A stretch of 64,000 nt of DNA. It comes from Nostoc sp. UHCC 0702. GTDB taxonomy: Bacteria > Cyanobacteriota > Cyanobacteriia > Cyanobacteriales > Nostocaceae. Where the stretch lies: positions 2,818,501 to 2,882,500 of the forward strand of contig CP071065.1 of NCBI GenBank assembly GCA_017164015.1. Direction: 5' to 3'. A program made the position numbers and the translations under genes. Of this stretch, positions 8,122 to 17,009 are shown piece after piece. The notes below the pieces were generated by a model. That model was not told where the DNA came from, searched no databases, and worked only from the letters and a program-made list of their open reading frames with translations. Numbering within the stretch: the stretch's first letter is position 1; every line of letters starts with the position of its first letter.

Positions 8122-10281
8122 ATGCTTCAGTATCCTAATCTCGAACAAGCGCTAAAATATCACTTCGGTTATGACCACTTTCGCCCAGGACAACGGCAAA
8201 TTATCGAAGATGCGCTGCAAAATCGAGATTTACTAGTTGTGATGCCTACGGGTGGGGGAAAATCTCTGTGCTTTCAGTTACCTGCATTAATCAAGAAAGG
8301 TTTAACGGTGGTGGTGTCGCCGCTGATTGCTTTGATGCAAGACCAAGTGGAAGCATTGCGAAATAATAATATTAGCGCCACCTTTCTCAATAGTAGTTTG
8401 AATGCGTATAAGGTGCGATCGCGTGAAGATGCCATCCTCAGCGGTAAGGTGAGATTACTATACGTCGCCCCAGAACGTCTTCTCAGTGAAAGATTTCTGC
8501 CATTTCTAGATTTAGTACATCACCAAATCGGCATTTCTACCTTTGCTATTGATGAAGCACACTGTGTTTCTGAATGGGGACACGACTTTCGCCCAGAATA
8601 TCGCCAATTGAAATCTTTGCGGAAACGTTATCTTGATGTCCCCACTATCGCCCTCACCGCCACAGCCACCGATCGCGTGCGTTCTGATATCATCCAACAA
8701 TTGGGGTTAAAGCAACCTAGTATTCACCTTGCCAGCTTCAACCGTCAAAACCTTTATTACGAAGTTCGTCCCAAAACCAAACAAGCTTACACTGAATTAT
8801 TAGAACTAATTCGAGATAGTCAAGGTTCAACAATTATCTATTGTCTGACGCGCAAAAAAGTTGATGAACTTACCTTTAAATTGCAAAATGATAAAATTCC
8901 CGCCTTGCCTTATCATGCTGGATTAAGTGATGAAGAACGCACCACCAATCAAACAAGATTTATTCGGGATGATGTGCGTGTGATGGTGGCAACAATTGCC
9001 TTTGGTATGGGAATTAATAAACCAGATGTGCGGTTAGTCGTTCACTTTGATTTACCCCGTAATTTAGAAAGTTATTATCAAGAATCAGGCAGGGCAGGCA
9101 GAGATGGAGAAGCATCTCGTTGTACACTTTTTTTCAGTTTTGGTGATATTAAAACTATAGAATGGAGTATTAACCAAAAAACTGATGCTCAAGAACAATT
9201 AATTGCTAAACAACAACTACGGCAAGTAATTGACTATGCAGAAGGTACAGACTGCCGACGCACAATTCAGTTAGGTTATTTTGGCGAACGTTTTCCAGGG
9301 AATTGCGGTAACTGTGACAATTGCCGTCATCCCAAGCCAATGCAAGATTGGACAATTGAAGCGATGAAATTTCTATCTTGTGTGGCGCGTTGCAAAGAAA
9401 GATTTGGGATGCTGCACATTATTGATGTGTTGCGAGGAGGAAAAAGCCAGAAAATTATTCAATACGAACACGATAAACTTTCTACCTACGGCATTGGCAA
9501 AGATAGAAGTTTAGATGAGTGGCGAATGCTAGGGCGTTCTCTTTTACATCAAGGTTTGCTAGAACAAACACCTGATGGTTACTCTGTTCTCAAACTTAAC
9601 GCCCTGAGTTGGCAAGTCATGAGGCGACAGCGTACAGTTTTGCTAGCTGTTCCTGTAGTACAAAAGATTACTTGGGAAGAGGGAAGCGAAAAAGCCGTAG
9701 AATCAGAGATATTATGGCAGAGGTTGCGATCGCTCCGTAAACAACTTGCTGATGAGCAGTCTGTTCCACCCTACGTGATCTTTCCAGATTCTACCTTGAA
9801 ATTAATGGCACAGGTACAGCCGCAAAACTTGGCTGAGTTTGGTAAACTTTCCGGCGTAGGCAGTCACAAACTCGCCCAGTATGGCAAAAAATTCCTTGCA
9901 GAAATCAAAGCCTATCGCCAAGAACAAGGTTTGCTAGTGGAACAACAAGATAATTCCACATCCAGTGTGAGTTTCCCTAGCGACACAGAATTAGTCACAT
10001 TAAAGTTGCATCAACAAGGTTTGAGTATTGCTGAAATTGCTCAACAACGTAACCTTAGTCCCTCGACAATTTTCAATCACCTTTCAAAACTAATTGAGAA
10101 AAACCAATCCGTAGATTTAAAGCAATTAGTACCTCTAGAACATCAACAAAAAATTTGGCAAGTTTTAGAAGTACTTGGTGATATTGCTCTTACGCCAATT
10201 AAAGAACAACTTGGTGAAAGCTACACTTTTGATGAAATTCGCCTAGTCAGAGAAAAGTGGCGACGAGAAAATCGTAAGTGA
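8122..10281 (+). CDS. recQ: ATP-dependent DNA helicase RecQ
   Basis: This 719-residue 3'-5' helicase unwinds DNA in recombination and repair of stalled forks. Walker A is MPTGGGKS (about residue 41), the DEAH box with the RecQ signature DEAHCVSEWGHDF is near 144, and the second RecA domain ends with the SGRAGRDG motif. The RecQ zinc site is C...GNCGNCDNC (about 377-400), then a winged helix, an HRDC domain (about 533-600) and an extra C-terminal helix-turn-helix (about 620-665, LSIAEIAQQRNLS). The gene is monocistronic and its ATG directly follows a HIP1 site. Confidence 0.95.
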   Translation: MLQYPNLEQALKYHFGYDHFRPGQRQIIEDALQNRDLLVVMPTGGGKSLCFQLPALIKKGLTVVVSPLIALMQDQVEALRNNNISATFLNSSLNAYKVRSREDAILSGKVRLLYVAPERLLSERFLPFLDLVHHQIGISTFAIDEAHCVSEWGHDFRPEYRQLKSLRKRYLDVPTIALTATATDRVRSDIIQQLGLKQPSIHLASFNRQNLYYEVRPKTKQAYTELLELIRDSQGSTIIYCLTRKKVDELTFKLQNDKIPALPYHAGLSDEERTTNQTRFIRDDVRVMVATIAFGMGINKPDVRLVVHFDLPRNLESYYQESGRAGRDGEASRCTLFFSFGDIKTIEWSINQKTDAQEQLIAKQQLRQVIDYAEGTDCRRTIQLGYFGERFPGNCGNCDNCRHPKPMQDWTIEAMKFLSCVARCKERFGMLHIIDVLRGGKSQKIIQYEHDKLSTYGIGKDRSLDEWRMLGRSLLHQGLLEQTPDGYSVLKLNALSWQVMRRQRTVLLAVPVVQKITWEEGSEKAVESEILWQRLRSLRKQLADEQSVPPYVIFPDSTLKLMAQVQPQNLAEFGKLSGVGSHKLAQYGKKFLAEIKAYRQEQGLLVEQQDNSTSSVSFPSDTELVTLKLHQQGLSIAEIAQQRNLSPSTIFNHLSKLIEKNQSVDLKQLVPLEHQQKIWQVLEVLGDIALTPIKEQLGESYTFDEIRLVREKWRRENRK

Positions 10282-10357
10282 TAAATAGGAAGTAGGAGAC
10301 ACAAAGCAACCCGTAATCCAAAATCTAAAATGTAAAACCCAAAACTCTAAATATTAA

Positions 10358-10472
10358 GTAGGGTGTGTTATGCCGAAGGCTAACGCACTGTCATATAGAA
10401 TGGTGAGTTAGGCACTTTGATTATATTTTTCGTGACACATCATATTGAGAAGACGCGTCTAACACACCCTAC
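10358..10472. repeat. Miniature inverted-repeat element, GTAGGGTG family, copy 2
   Basis: The ends GTAGGGTGTGTTA (10358-10370) and TAACACACCCTAC (10460-10472) are perfect 13-bp inverted repeats. It is the partner of the copy at 398-505 and lies between recQ and the convergent dehydrogenase gene. Confidence 0.75.
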
Positions 10473-10533
10473 ATTACTGCACTGTAAAATCGAATTCTAA
10501 CAGTCATCAGCCATCAGTCATTAGTCATCAGTA

Positions 10534-11286
10534 TTACTGCACTGTAAAACCGCCATCAATGGCAAGAGGCTGACCAGTAATAAAGCTAGCTGCATCCGAA
10601 CACAGCCAGACAACAACGCTAGCTACTTCTTCTGGCTGACCTAAGCGGCCAATGGGATGTGCAGCCCCAAAGTTTGCTGCGCCTTCTTCACCAAAAGCAC
10701 GAATTAGCATATCTGTTTCAATACCACCAGGACATACAGCATTAATCCTAATGTTTTCTTTGGCATGTTCCAAAGCCAATGATTTAGTCAACCCAACTAC
10801 ACCGTGTTTGCTAGCAACGTAAATGGAAGCACCGGCCAAGCCAATTAATCCAGCAATGGAAGCGTTATTAACAATTGCTCCTCCCCCTTGCTGCAACATC
10901 TGCGGAATTTGATATTTCATCGATAACCAAACTCCTTTAAGATTTGTATCAATGATCTGATTCCAAGTCTCTTCTGTTTGTTCAATGGTACGACCGAAAA
11001 TTCCTTCAGTACCAGCATTATTGAAGGCATAGTCTAAACGGCCATAAATAGCGACTGTTTGATTTATTAAATTCTCTACTTCAGCTGCTTTAGTTACGTC
11101 AGTTTGCACAAAAAAAGCTTCGCCACCAGCAGCTTGAATTAGTTCTACTGTTTGTTTGCTTTCTGTCACCCGGCGGCTAGCAATCACGACTTTTGCTCCT
11201 TTTTCAGCAAAAGCTAACGCAGTATCTCGACCAATACCAGAACTACCACCCGTCACTAGAGCAACTTTGTTATCAAATTCTGCCAT
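10534..11286 (-). CDS. Short-chain dehydrogenase/reductase (classical SDR)
   Basis: The likely start is the ATG at 11286 ([14 protein letters not shown]), giving 250 residues; a longer frame to 11445 only reads into repeat DNA. The NAD(P)-binding TGGSSGIG is at about 12-19, NNAG near 90, the catalytic YVASK near 155, and PGGIETDM after it. These are hallmarks of classical SDR oxidoreductases related to glucose 1-dehydrogenase. The substrate cannot be read from sequence. It is monocistronic, and three miniature repeats sit just upstream. Confidence 0.9.
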   Translation of the reverse strand: MAEFDNKVALVTGGSSGIGRDTALAFAEKGAKVVIASRRVTESKQTVELIQAAGGEAFFVQTDVTKAAEVENLINQTVAIYGRLDYAFNNAGTEGIFGRTIEQTEETWNQIIDTNLKGVWLSMKYQIPQMLQQGGGAIVNNASIAGLIGLAGASIYVASKHGVVGLTKSLALEHAKENIRINAVCPGGIETDMLIRAFGEEGAANFGAAHPIGRLGQPEEVASVVVWLCSDAASFITGQPLAIDGGFTVQ

Positions 11287-11400
11287 TTCAAATATCTTGA
11301 GATTGATTTTGTCAAGTACTTTCTTATTGTGCTGTATAAAGGCTTGCTCTAGAAAAATAAGTTTTGCTGGATGAGTAGTCGGGTGCAGTTGAATATAATT

Positions 11401-11546
11401 AGGACTTACGCGCATTGTCATATTTTTTTCTTTGTGGGTTGTCAAGAGTCAAAAGTCAATAGTCCAAAAAAGCTTGATTTTTGATTTTTGACCCTTAACT
11501 CTTGACTACCATCGCCAAAAATATCTGTGCCAGTTGCGTAAGTCCT
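11401..11546. repeat. Miniature inverted-repeat element, AGGACTTACGC family, copy 1
   Basis: AGGACTTACGC at 11401 is inverted as GCGTAAGTCCT ending at 11546. The inside is a fold-back of AGTCAAGAG/CTCTTGACT-type units. Similar copies are at 30718-31060 (interrupted by other repeats) and 61369-61512. Confidence 0.75.
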
Positions 11547-11550
11547 GATA

Positions 11551-11696
11551 ATATCAAGTTCGGATAAATAGTTATAATTCCCACAGTCATTGCACCCCAC
11601 CCCTAACCCCTCCCCGTTCACGGGGAGGGGAAACAAAGCATAGCTTTGGTAGGGTGGGATTCTTAGGTTTTATAAGTAATTAAGCGGACATGATAT
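11551..11696. repeat. Miniature inverted-repeat element, ATATCA family
   Basis: ATATCAAGTTCGG (from 11551) is inverted as CGGACATGATAT ending at 11696, with about 27 bp of paired ends. The inside contains the CCCCGTTCACGGGGAGGGG palindrome. It starts four bases after the previous element ends. Confidence 0.7.
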
Positions 11697-11700
11697 AAAT

Positions 11701-11750
11701 CAATACGGTTCAGTTAAGCATTTAGTTTTTAGCCTTAACTGAACTGTAAA
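11701..11750. repeat. 50-bp internally deleted derivative of the IS4-like element
   Basis: CAATACGGTTCAGTTAAG at 11701 is inverted as CTTAACTGAACTGTA near 11734-11748. These are the terminal repeats of the IS at 20615-22101 with almost nothing between them. Confidence 0.65.
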
Positions 11751-11909
11751 AGATGAAGGAATGAGGAAGTTAAATATGCCTAAAAGCGATCGCCCTGCAC
11801 CACACAAATAGCTATTTCTCCTCATCAGGGCGATATCTAACGAATGTGACACTGCTTTTTTACGTTTTGTTAAGCTGTCTTGACTAAAATTAACGATTTT
11901 TAAGCTAGC

Positions 11910-12047
11910 CTATTGTGAGGTTACGACAGACTGCGATGACTCATTAGTTTTAGTTTTGTCAGCCAACATTAGAGATAGCAGTTTGGGCAAAGCTAGACAA
12001 ACAAGGGTGTTTAACAGTGTTAGTAAAATACTGTCCATCAGACTCAT
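11910..12047 (-). CDS. Small hydrophobic membrane protein, 45 residues
   Basis: The ATG at 12045-12047 is preceded by AAGGAGATGTTGGTAT, a good ribosome binding site. The product begins MSLMDSILLTLLNTLVCLAL and continues PKLLSLMLADKTK to a polar tail ending VVTSQ. That gives one membrane helix (about residues 5-30) and a basic then polar C-terminus. The first 30 residues match the frame at 12470-12703, so two related ORFs sit in tandem, which supports a real gene. I do not recognise the family. Confidence 0.6.
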   Translation of the reverse strand: MSLMDSILLTLLNTLVCLALPKLLSLMLADKTKTNESSQSVVTSQ

Positions 12048-12469
12048 ATACCAACATCTCCTTTAAAATTTGTGTTTCTATTTACTTAGTTTGAATCAGA
12101 ATTAGTGCTATTGATTACACATTCAATTTTGATTTGATTCTACTTTATATAAGTAAAACAAATATAGTTATAATCAATAGAAACTATTGAATTTTGCATA
12201 TAGTTATCTATATCAATTCTGACTAATTGAAAACAAATTAATAACCCCGACTTCTTTAATAAATCGGAGTTAGATGCCTTACCATAGATAGGCGTATCTT
12301 CATACAGAATTGGCATCACCAATTAAACAGCACTGCTATATCAAGTCAAAAGTAAAAATCAAACAATCCTTTGCATTTTTGCTTTTTATTTTTGACTTGA
12401 TTAATACCTCATGTTTTGATCATCGAGCCTTCAGTGCCTGACAAAACTGATATGAAGTGTGCAGATATA

Positions 12470-12703
12470 TCAACTTACAGAACACTTGGAACAAAAATCA
12501 GGACTGAATCTACAGAATTGAGTACCTGTCAACGTATAAACCGTACAATAAGGGAAACTGGTAATTGCTACTCTGGCTGTTTGTGAAGTTTTAGTGGCTT
12601 TGCTTTTATAGACCAAAACAGTGGATAAAAGCTTGGGAAACACCAGACAAGCAACAGCATTGAGCAGGGTCAGTAATATAGCGTCTACTACATTTATAGG
12701 TAA
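12470..12703 (-). pseudogene. Tandem paralogue of the small membrane protein, no start codon
   Basis: The open frame encodes VVDAILLTLLNAVACLVFPK, then LLSTVLVYKSKATKTSQ, closely matching the gene at 11910-12047. The start region is damaged: the ATG at 12692-12694 is one base out of frame (ATG-TAG), and no ATG, GTG or TTG lies in frame before GTAGTAGAC. The C-terminus is longer (to residue 74) and has four cysteines. It is either a decayed copy or a gene with an unusual start. Confidence 0.5.
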
Positions 12704-12949
12704 TCACCCCCGTGTAAAAATAGGTGGTCTCTGTTTTTAGCTGCAAACATCATTCCAGCTAGTAATTACTAGGCATCTATTGCTTGCACTCTATATAAAT
12801 TAACATTAGCATAAGTTTTTATCAATGCAAACACGAAATTAGCGGAATTTCTGACAGCACAGAGAATGTAAATATTGAGGTGGGATATTATAACGCAATA
12901 GCAGAATAAGCTGGAAAATAGTCACTTTATAAAACTTAGGTAATGTATT

Positions 12950-14923
12950 ATGTCGAACACTCATGTGGCATCTTCTTTTTTATCGAATATCACAAAACAA
13001 GAAAGCCAAGCATTACAGCGTTTGGTAGATTATACAAATGTGGATTCTTTACCAGACATTTGGCCATTAGTAGCAAAACAATTTGCTAATGTTACAGCTC
13101 TTCACAATCCCCATGCCAAACCAGAAGTAGTGATAACTTATGCCGAGCTAGCAAAGCAAATTCAACAATTTGCTGCTGGTTTGCAAGTATTGGGAGTTCA
13201 AGTAGGCGATCGCATTTCCCTGATTGCTGACAACAGTCCTCGCTGGTTTATCGCCGATCAAGGTATCATGACTGCTGGGGCAATTGATGCGGTGCGTAGT
13301 TCCCAAGCAGAAACAGAAGAATTGCTGTTTATCGTGGCTAATAGTGGCAGCACGACGTTGGTAGTTGAAGATTTAAAGACGTTTAAGAGATTGCAAGATC
13401 GCCTTGAAGATTTACCAATAAAATTGGTGGTCTTACTTTCAGATGAAACACCACCAACAGAGTCTAGCCTGAAGGTAGTGAACTTTCCCCAGTTAATAGA
13501 AATGGGGACAAACCATACTCTTGTCAAAGTCCAGCACGACCCCAACACCCTCGCCACCCTAATTTATACTTCAGGCACTACAGGTAAACCCAAAGGTGTG
13601 ATGCTGTCTCACAATAATTTGATGCATCAAGTAAAAGCTCTGGGGGCAGTAATTCAACCAAAACCAGGAGAAATGGTGCTTAGCATCCTGCCTACATGGC
13701 ACAGTTACGAACGCAGCGGTGAGTATTTCTTACTTTCTCAAGGTTGCACGCAAGTTTACACCAACTTGCGTTCTGTCAAACGAGATTTGCGAGAATTTAA
13801 ACCCCATTACATGATTGCTGTACCGCGCCTGTGGGAATCGATTCATGAAGGAGTGCAAAAGCAATTCCGCGAACAACCAGCAAACAAGCAACGCCTGATA
13901 AACTTTTTGTTAGGCACTAGCGAGAAATATATCCAAGCGCGACGAATTGCCCAAGGTTTGAGTTTAGATCATCTGAATTCCTCAGCTGTGCAAAGATTAG
14001 CAGCTAGCATCCAAGCATCTGCTTTGTTTCCTCTCCATGCTTTGGGTGAGCGACTAGTTTATGCCAAAGTCAGGGAAGCAACAGGAGGAGAAATCAACTA
14101 TGTGATTAGTGGTGGCGGTGCGCTACCAAAGCACATAGATAACTTTTTTGAAATTGTTGGTGTGCAGCTTTTACAGGGTTATGGTTTAACAGAAACTTCT
14201 CCTGTGACTAATGCGCGTCGTCCTTGGCGCAATTTTCGGGGTTCATCCGGGCAACCAATCCCAGGTACAGAAGTTAAAATTGTAGACCCTGAGACAAGAA
14301 AGCCCCTACCAGGCGGTCAACGAGGCTTAGTGTTGCTCAAAGGGCCTCAAATTATGCAAGGCTATTACCAAAATCCCGAAGCAACAGCAAAAGTAATTGA
14401 TGCCGAAGGTTGGTTTGATAGCGGTGATTTGGGTTGGGTGACACCAGAAAACGACTTGGTATTGACTGGTAGGGCTAAAGATACCATTGTCTTAACCAAT
14501 GGGGAAAACATCGAGCCGCAACCGATTGAGGATGCGTGTTTGCGATCGCCCTACATTGACCAAATCATGCTTGTTGGACAAGACCAACGCAGCCTCGGTG
14601 CTTTAATTGTCCCCAATATCGAAGCCTTAGAAAAATGGGCAGAAAATCAGAACCTCAAATTCAGCCTACAGGATGAAGATTCTACCTCATCCAGTCAAAA
14701 AATTGACCTGGAGAGTAAAATGATCCAGGATTTATTTCGGCAAGAACTGAATCGGGAAGTGAAAAACCGTCCAGGTTATCGACCTGATGACCGTATTGGG
14801 CCGTTCAAGCTGATTCTAGAACCGTTTTCCATCGAAAATGGCTTAATGACACAAACGCTGAAAATACGGCGACACATTGTCACTGAACGCTATCACGATA
14901 TGATTAACGGCATGTTTGCCTGA
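12950..14923 (+). CDS. aas: Long-chain acyl-CoA / acyl-ACP synthetase
   Basis: This 657-residue AMP-forming enzyme activates fatty acids. The adenylation core motif LIYTSGTTGKPKGVMLSH lies near residue 205, GYGLTETSPVT near 410, and the hinge region DLGWVTPENDLVLTGRAKD near 500. Cyanobacteria typically have one such protein, Aas, which loads free fatty acids released from membrane lipids onto acyl carrier protein. That role is inferred from the phylum, since CoA and ACP ligases look alike. The gene is monocistronic. Confidence 0.88.
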   Translation: MSNTHVASSFLSNITKQESQALQRLVDYTNVDSLPDIWPLVAKQFANVTALHNPHAKPEVVITYAELAKQIQQFAAGLQVLGVQVGDRISLIADNSPRWFIADQGIMTAGAIDAVRSSQAETEELLFIVANSGSTTLVVEDLKTFKRLQDRLEDLPIKLVVLLSDETPPTESSLKVVNFPQLIEMGTNHTLVKVQHDPNTLATLIYTSGTTGKPKGVMLSHNNLMHQVKALGAVIQPKPGEMVLSILPTWHSYERSGEYFLLSQGCTQVYTNLRSVKRDLREFKPHYMIAVPRLWESIHEGVQKQFREQPANKQRLINFLLGTSEKYIQARRIAQGLSLDHLNSSAVQRLAASIQASALFPLHALGERLVYAKVREATGGEINYVISGGGALPKHIDNFFEIVGVQLLQGYGLTETSPVTNARRPWRNFRGSSGQPIPGTEVKIVDPETRKPLPGGQRGLVLLKGPQIMQGYYQNPEATAKVIDAEGWFDSGDLGWVTPENDLVLTGRAKDTIVLTNGENIEPQPIEDACLRSPYIDQIMLVGQDQRSLGALIVPNIEALEKWAENQNLKFSLQDEDSTSSSQKIDLESKMIQDLFRQELNREVKNRPGYRPDDRIGPFKLILEPFSIENGLMTQTLKIRRHIVTERYHDMINGMFA

Positions 14924-15136
14924 TAAGCTTATGTGCGTCTAAGTTGCAAAATCACTGGTGTTTGCGTAGCGTCTCTGTTAAGAGAAGACCGCGATTTAGT
15001 CATTAGTCCTTAGTCCTTTGTCAAAAGTATTTACAAAGGGCTAAGGACAAAGGACGACCACCACCAGTAATGATGCAATATAGATGTGTTTTAGCTTAAT
15101 TCCACCTGCCAACTATAGAGTGAACGCCAAACTTTT

Positions 15137-15586
15137 ATGGATCTTTCCAACCCCCAATTGCTATTGAAGCGCGTCGTCAACGTCAAAGTTATTGTTACTC
15201 CCCTCTGGAAAGAGGAAGTACAACAGCAACTACAAGCAAATATCAATCAACTTGATCAGCAGTTGCAACAACTGGATGTTGAAGGGCAAAGAGCGATCGC
15301 GGCAATTCAAAAGCAAAGTCTACAACCACCAGGGCCTCAGACCCTCCAGCAAATTGACAATATCCAACTCCAAATCAATCAAAAGAAAAGTGAACTATTA
15401 GAGCAAAAAAACCAATTGCTGCAAAACCTCCAGCAAGTGCAGTTCCTCGATTTAGACCAAGAAGTTAATCAATTTCAAATGGAAGGCTTTTTCCGGGTCG
15501 AACGGGGTGATAACTTGATCAGCAAAATGCAAGTCGAAATTGTTCTGCGCGATGGCGTTATAGAAGATATTCGTGGCGATATCTAG
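15137..15586 (+). CDS. YlqD family protein
   Basis: This 149-residue protein has an N-terminal RVVNVKVIVTP strand, a long Gln-rich coiled coil (about residues 28-105) and a C-terminal beta segment (FFRVERGDNLISKMQVEIVLRDG, quoted as positions 115-140), the layout of the YlqD family. The function is unknown. It follows the acyl synthetase by 213 bp on the same strand, but an STRR-type repeat lies between them, so co-transcription is uncertain. Confidence 0.8.
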   Translation: MDLSNPQLLLKRVVNVKVIVTPLWKEEVQQQLQANINQLDQQLQQLDVEGQRAIAAIQKQSLQPPGPQTLQQIDNIQLQINQKKSELLEQKNQLLQNLQQVQFLDLDQEVNQFQMEGFFRVERGDNLISKMQVEIVLRDGVIEDIRGDI

Positions 15587-15689
15587 AATTTGTCAGTTGT
15601 CAGCGATGCACTGAAGCTCACCTGAAGTGTTGTTAGTAGTCAGTTGCTTTGTTACTAATGACTAATGACCAATGACCAATGACTAATAA

Positions 15690-16214
15690 CTAATTACAGC
15701 TTTGAGTTAAGTTATTGTGAGGGCGGCTTCCTGTTTGACATTGTGTCTGGGAGCCAGCCCAAACAATTTCCCACACGGGAGGCGAACTAATGAAAAGCGA
15801 TCGCCCAAAGGTGGTCATCTCAACTCGATATTTAATGACCTCTTGTGAATTCTTATTGGGTTGGATTTGTGTAATAGTCACAAAGGCTTGATTTCGCTGG
15901 GGATAATCTACTTCTACCTTGCGCTTGACGGCATATGTCACTTGATCTTCCAAGGCATTCAAAGCCAGAGTCGCAGGATCGCTACCTTGAAGACTAGAGG
16001 TAATACTTTCTAATGGTATAGTTTGATAATGCGATCGCTCTCGATATTCGACAATCTCCTGAGACTGTTGCACCGTCGAAAATTGCTGCTGTTGACTATC
16101 ACTGGTTTCTACAACCGATACAGATTGCTGCTGAGCGATGTAAACCCCAGCACCAGCAGTAGTTAAGATACTTAGTATCAAAATTAAAAAGAATTTCCAC
16201 TTTACTGGCATCAT
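15690..16214 (-). CDS. Hypothetical secreted or membrane-anchored protein
   Basis: Started at the ATG at 16214 it is 174 residues; a TTG at 16235 would add seven. One N-terminal hydrophobic segment (WKFFLILILSILTTAGAGVY) is followed by a Gln/Ser-rich linker and a mixed domain with the stretch YAVKRKVEVDYPQRNQ. It is probably exported and tethered. I do not recognise the family. It is convergent with the YlqD gene. Confidence 0.65.
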   Translation of the reverse strand: MMPVKWKFFLILILSILTTAGAGVYIAQQQSVSVVETSDSQQQQFSTVQQSQEIVEYRERSHYQTIPLESITSSLQGSDPATLALNALEDQVTYAVKRKVEVDYPQRNQAFVTITQIQPNKNSQEVIKYRVEMTTFGRSLFISSPPVWEIVWAGSQTQCQTGSRPHNNLTQSCN

Positions 16215-17009
16215 AAAAGTAAACAGGAATTTCAAACAGACTAATTATCAATTTTGAATTTAAAATTGGTGTTTAAACGTTAACCTCTTAATCATATGCT
16301 TGGGAAAAGCTGCTGTGTCTTGGTGAGTGGTTGTAAAGAATATAAACTAGACAACAGTTCTATTTGAATTGTAGAAAACTGGTGGTAACTATTGATAGTC
16401 AACCATCAAGGCGTAATATTGCCAAATAATTTCGATTGTCATAATATATAGACCCTCACACCTTCTTCAGGTTCCTGGAGTTAGTTGTTAGTTGTCAGTG
16501 GCCAGTGGTCAGTGGTCAGTGGTCAGTTGTCAGTGGTCAGTGGTCAGTGGTCATTAATTATTTTCCCATTCCCCATTGCCCCTAACCCCCAAAGGTGGCC
16601 GGGGGTTCCCCAGTCCCCAGTCCCCAGTCCCCAGTCCCCAGTCCCCAGTCCCCAGTCCCCAGTCCCCAGTCCCCAGTCCCCAGTCCCCAGTCCCCAGTCC
16701 CCAGTCCCCAGTCCCCAGTCCCCAGTCCCCAGTCCCCAGTCCCCAGTCCCCAGTCCCCAGTCCCCAGTCCCCAGTCCCCAGTCCCCAGTCCCCAGTCCCC
16801 AGTCCCCAGTCCCCAGTCCCCAGTCCCCAGTCCCAGTCCCCAGTCCCCAGTCCCCAGTCCCCAGTCCCCAGTCCCCAGTCCCCAGTCCCCAGTCCCCAGT
16901 CCCCAACCTAAAATGTAAAATTCTCAAATCCAAAATTCTCCTGTCGAGATACAATTCGATCTGTCTAAAGCTGTTACAGTCCATAAATTATTGATTCTGA
17001 AACCACCAT
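16215..17009. other. Intergenic region dominated by tandem repeats
   Basis: It contains CAGTGGT-type units at about 16485-16552 and the large heptamer array at 16608-16900. No gene is supported; the open frames through the heptamers are low-complexity by-products. It should also carry the promoter of the E2 gene in its last 100 bp. Confidence 0.6.
16608..16900. repeat. Heptamer tandem array (CCCCAGT), 42 units
   Basis: There are 32 perfect CCCCAGT units (16608-16831), one 6-bp unit lacking a C (16832-16837), and 9 more perfect units (16838-16900). This is a classic STRR of heterocystous cyanobacteria. The 6-bp unit shifts the phase once, so three overlapping pseudo-ORFs appear. Short runs of the same unit occur near 20564-20596, 44031 and 49455-49551. 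Confidence 0.95.

Larger units (their letters stand above)
11751..12949. other. Long intergenic region holding the two small ORFs
   Basis: Apart from the two small membrane ORFs, this stretch is AT-rich. It has a decayed copy of the CGACTTCTT palindrome at 12244-12270 and an inverted AAGTCAAAAGTAAAAAT fold-back near 12344-12400. No other gene is convincing; the 60-residue frame at 12140-12322 has no family features. Confidence 0.5.

Noticed and set aside
12140..12322. 60-codon minus-strand frame between the two small membrane ORFs
   Set aside because: No similarity to its neighbours and no ribosome binding site; probably noise.
16485..16994. Four long Pro/Ser/Gln or Gly/Trp-rich frames on both strands
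   Set aside because: They are translations of the CCCCAGT heptamer array; a 7-bp period is open in several frames and means nothing as protein.
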